From contig JABMRH010000045.1 in the NCBI GenBank assembly GCA_013202725.1, positions 1 through 8,400 on the forward strand: 8,400 nt of DNA, read 5' to 3'. Below, in pieces: positions 7,233 to 8,400 of this stretch; the stretch's first letter is position 1, and each line of letters starts with the position of its first letter. Below the pieces are notes generated by a model. That model made no database searches. It was not told where the DNA came from and saw only the letters and a list, made by a program, of their open reading frames with translations. The DNA is from Desulfobacteraceae bacterium. GTDB taxonomy: Bacteria > Desulfobacterota > Desulfobacteria > Desulfobacterales > ETH-SRB1. A program made the position numbers and the translations under genes.

Positions 7233-7369
7233 GAGCACTAAGCCTTTACTCAAGCAGCCATCTCCATACAGGCTTGGTCCGATTGTAATGTCCCATCATG
7301 TCCAACTATAATTTTAGGTGCACTTTGAAGTTGAATTCACCTTACCTTTTGGGATAGTTTTTTAAAAAT

Positions 7370-8400
7370 ATGTCGATTCAGCTATATTTCAGCAATTGTT
7401 TGGATAAACTGGCAGATCAATTTGCGGCAATAGTTGATCTGGAAAATAGGCGCAAAGAAAACATATTTAAAGCCCCGCTTGTAATTGCTCCCAATGCCAA
7501 TCTTATCAAGTGCCTACAGCTTATGCTGGCGCGAAAACGGTCCGTTTGCATGAATATGGATTTTCAGTTTTTAGAGACCGGTCTGTGGAATTTGTTAGCC
7601 GATCTGGATGATGAAAAAATAAACCCAAAGCTGCCAAAGCTGTCAAAGCTTCTTGATAAAGACTGCTTACAGATGCTGCTGCTTTATGCACTGCAAAACC
7701 TCGATGAAAATAAAATTGAGTCCAAACCGATAAATCATTACCTCCTCAATCCTGATAATATTAAAAGGCCGGATTACGCTGCAAGGCTCTGGCAGCTTTC
7801 AGAAAAGTTTGCCGGTTTGTTCCAGGAATATGAATTTCATCGCTGGGACATGATTCAGAAATGGCGTGAAAACAAAATTCCGCTTCAAGGTATGGAGCTG
7901 TGCCAGCAAAAGTTATATTTGCTGGCAGATGAATTGCGTAATAAACTTTTCAATAATTCCGGTATCCTCTATCTTTCAATGATGGAATATGCAGACAGGC
8001 TTCTTGTTGGGAAAAGTAAAGAAAAGGCAATCGCCGGCAATGGAAATGATTTTGTGCATTTTTTCGGGCTGTCCCAGATTTCTCCTTTTCATCTACAGCT
8101 TATCGGACGTCTGAGCAGTTATTATGAGATATTTATATATGCCTTTAATCCATCCCGTGAGTTTTGGGAAGATATTAAAACACCTCAGGAAAGAAGATGG
8201 ATTGAAAGAAAAGGAGTAAAAAAACTTCAAATTACCCATGCAGAGCTGCATCAGGGGGAGCTGTCAGGCCATGATGATTCAGGCCGGGATGACAATGAGC
8301 TTTTATCCTTATGGGGAAAACCGGGGCGGGAAAGCATCCGGCTTTTATGTGAGCTGACAGATTATGATTTTAATGCCTGCTTTGCAAAAGAAAAAGCCCC
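7370..8400 (+). CDS. recC: Exodeoxyribonuclease V gamma subunit RecC, N-terminal part (cut by window end)
   Basis: RecC is the subunit of the RecBCD helicase-nuclease that splits the duplex and recognises Chi during double-strand break repair. About 343 codons are present, open to the last base. RecC family N-terminal features are visible. VIAPNANLIKCLQLMLA (38-54) matches the usual PNxGMxxWLxLxLA segment, and NMDFQFLETGLWNLL (62-76) matches the ANxDFPxPxxFxW segment. HFFGLSQISPFHLQLIGRLS (starting at His230) is followed by YAFNPSREFWEDI (around 257-269). LSLWGKPGRES (about 311-321) is the characteristic RecC WGxxGR motif. These are helicase-like folds without the catalytic Walker motifs, as expected for RecC. 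The ATG at 7370 is the first possible start after an in-frame TAG at 7355. Its ribosome site is poor, with GGGA 15 bases upstream. recB and recD would be expected further right. AddB is less likely because the WGxxGR and NPxREFWxDI motifs are RecC-type. Confidence 0.88.
   Translation, partial: MSIQLYFSNCLDKLADQFAAIVDLENRRKENIFKAPLVIAPNANLIKCLQLMLARKRSVCMNMDFQFLETGLWNLLADLDDEKINPKLPKLSKLLDKDCLQMLLLYALQNLDENKIESKPINHYLLNPDNIKRPDYAARLWQLSEKFAGLFQEYEFHRWDMIQKWRENKIPLQGMELCQQKLYLLADELRNKLFNNSGILYLSMMEYADRLLVGKSKEKAIAGNGNDFVHFFGLSQISPFHLQLIGRLSSYYEIFIYAFNPSREFWEDIKTPQERRWIERKGVKKLQITHAELHQGELSGHDDSGRDDNELLSLWGKPGRESIRLLCELTDYDFNACFAKEKA

Noticed and set aside
7240..7275. AAGCCT...AGGCTT inverted repeat after polA as a terminator
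   Set aside because: The stem is only 6 pairs, the loop is 24 bases and no T-run follows, so it does not qualify as an intrinsic terminator.
7331..7358. TTGAAT with a GATAGT-like -10 as a recC promoter
   Set aside because: The -10 match is poor, and the implied start would leave almost no leader before the ATG.
7370..8400. AddB (AddAB helicase-nuclease) as an alternative identity for the last gene
   Set aside because: The WGKPGRE and FNPSREFWEDI motifs are RecC-type, and no N-terminal Walker A, which AddB carries, is seen.

Overview
The window looks like the chromosome of an anaerobic bacterium of the Desulfobacterota (delta-proteobacterial sulfate-reducer-like) type. The evidence is indirect: moderately AT-rich composition, a molybdenum-cofactor gene beside a cobalamin-type radical SAM enzyme, a RecBCD-type recC, and a probable in-frame selenocysteine codon. 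No rRNA, tRNA, CRISPR array or insertion sequence was recognised.

Minus-strand half (about 4365 down to 214). Five co-directional genes are spaced closely enough to be one transcription unit. In transcription order they are a B12-binding-type radical SAM enzyme (2719..4365), mobB (2198..2680), an HD-domain phosphohydrolase (1413..2201, overlapping mobB by 4 bases), a very small membrane protein with an in-frame TGA (1212..1379), and galE (214..1206). A REP-like palindromic repeat (20..50) lies beyond the galE stop.

Plus-strand half (about 4413 to the end). From the 185-base divergent intergenic region a good sigma-70-like promoter points toward polA (4551..7232), a full-length DNA polymerase I with all three activities apparently intact. 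After a 137-base gap comes the start of recC (7370 onward), which is cut by the window edge. These are two DNA replication and repair genes in a row.

The most notable item is the tiny reading frame at 1212..1379. It has the strongest ribosome binding site in the window and encodes one transmembrane helix. It then meets a TGA followed in the same frame by 25 further codons. Immediately after the TGA, the RNA can form a hairpin whose spacing (16 bases from UGA to loop) and loop (AGUU) fit the bacterial SECIS pattern. I read it as a candidate 55-residue selenoprotein that gene callers would miss or truncate.
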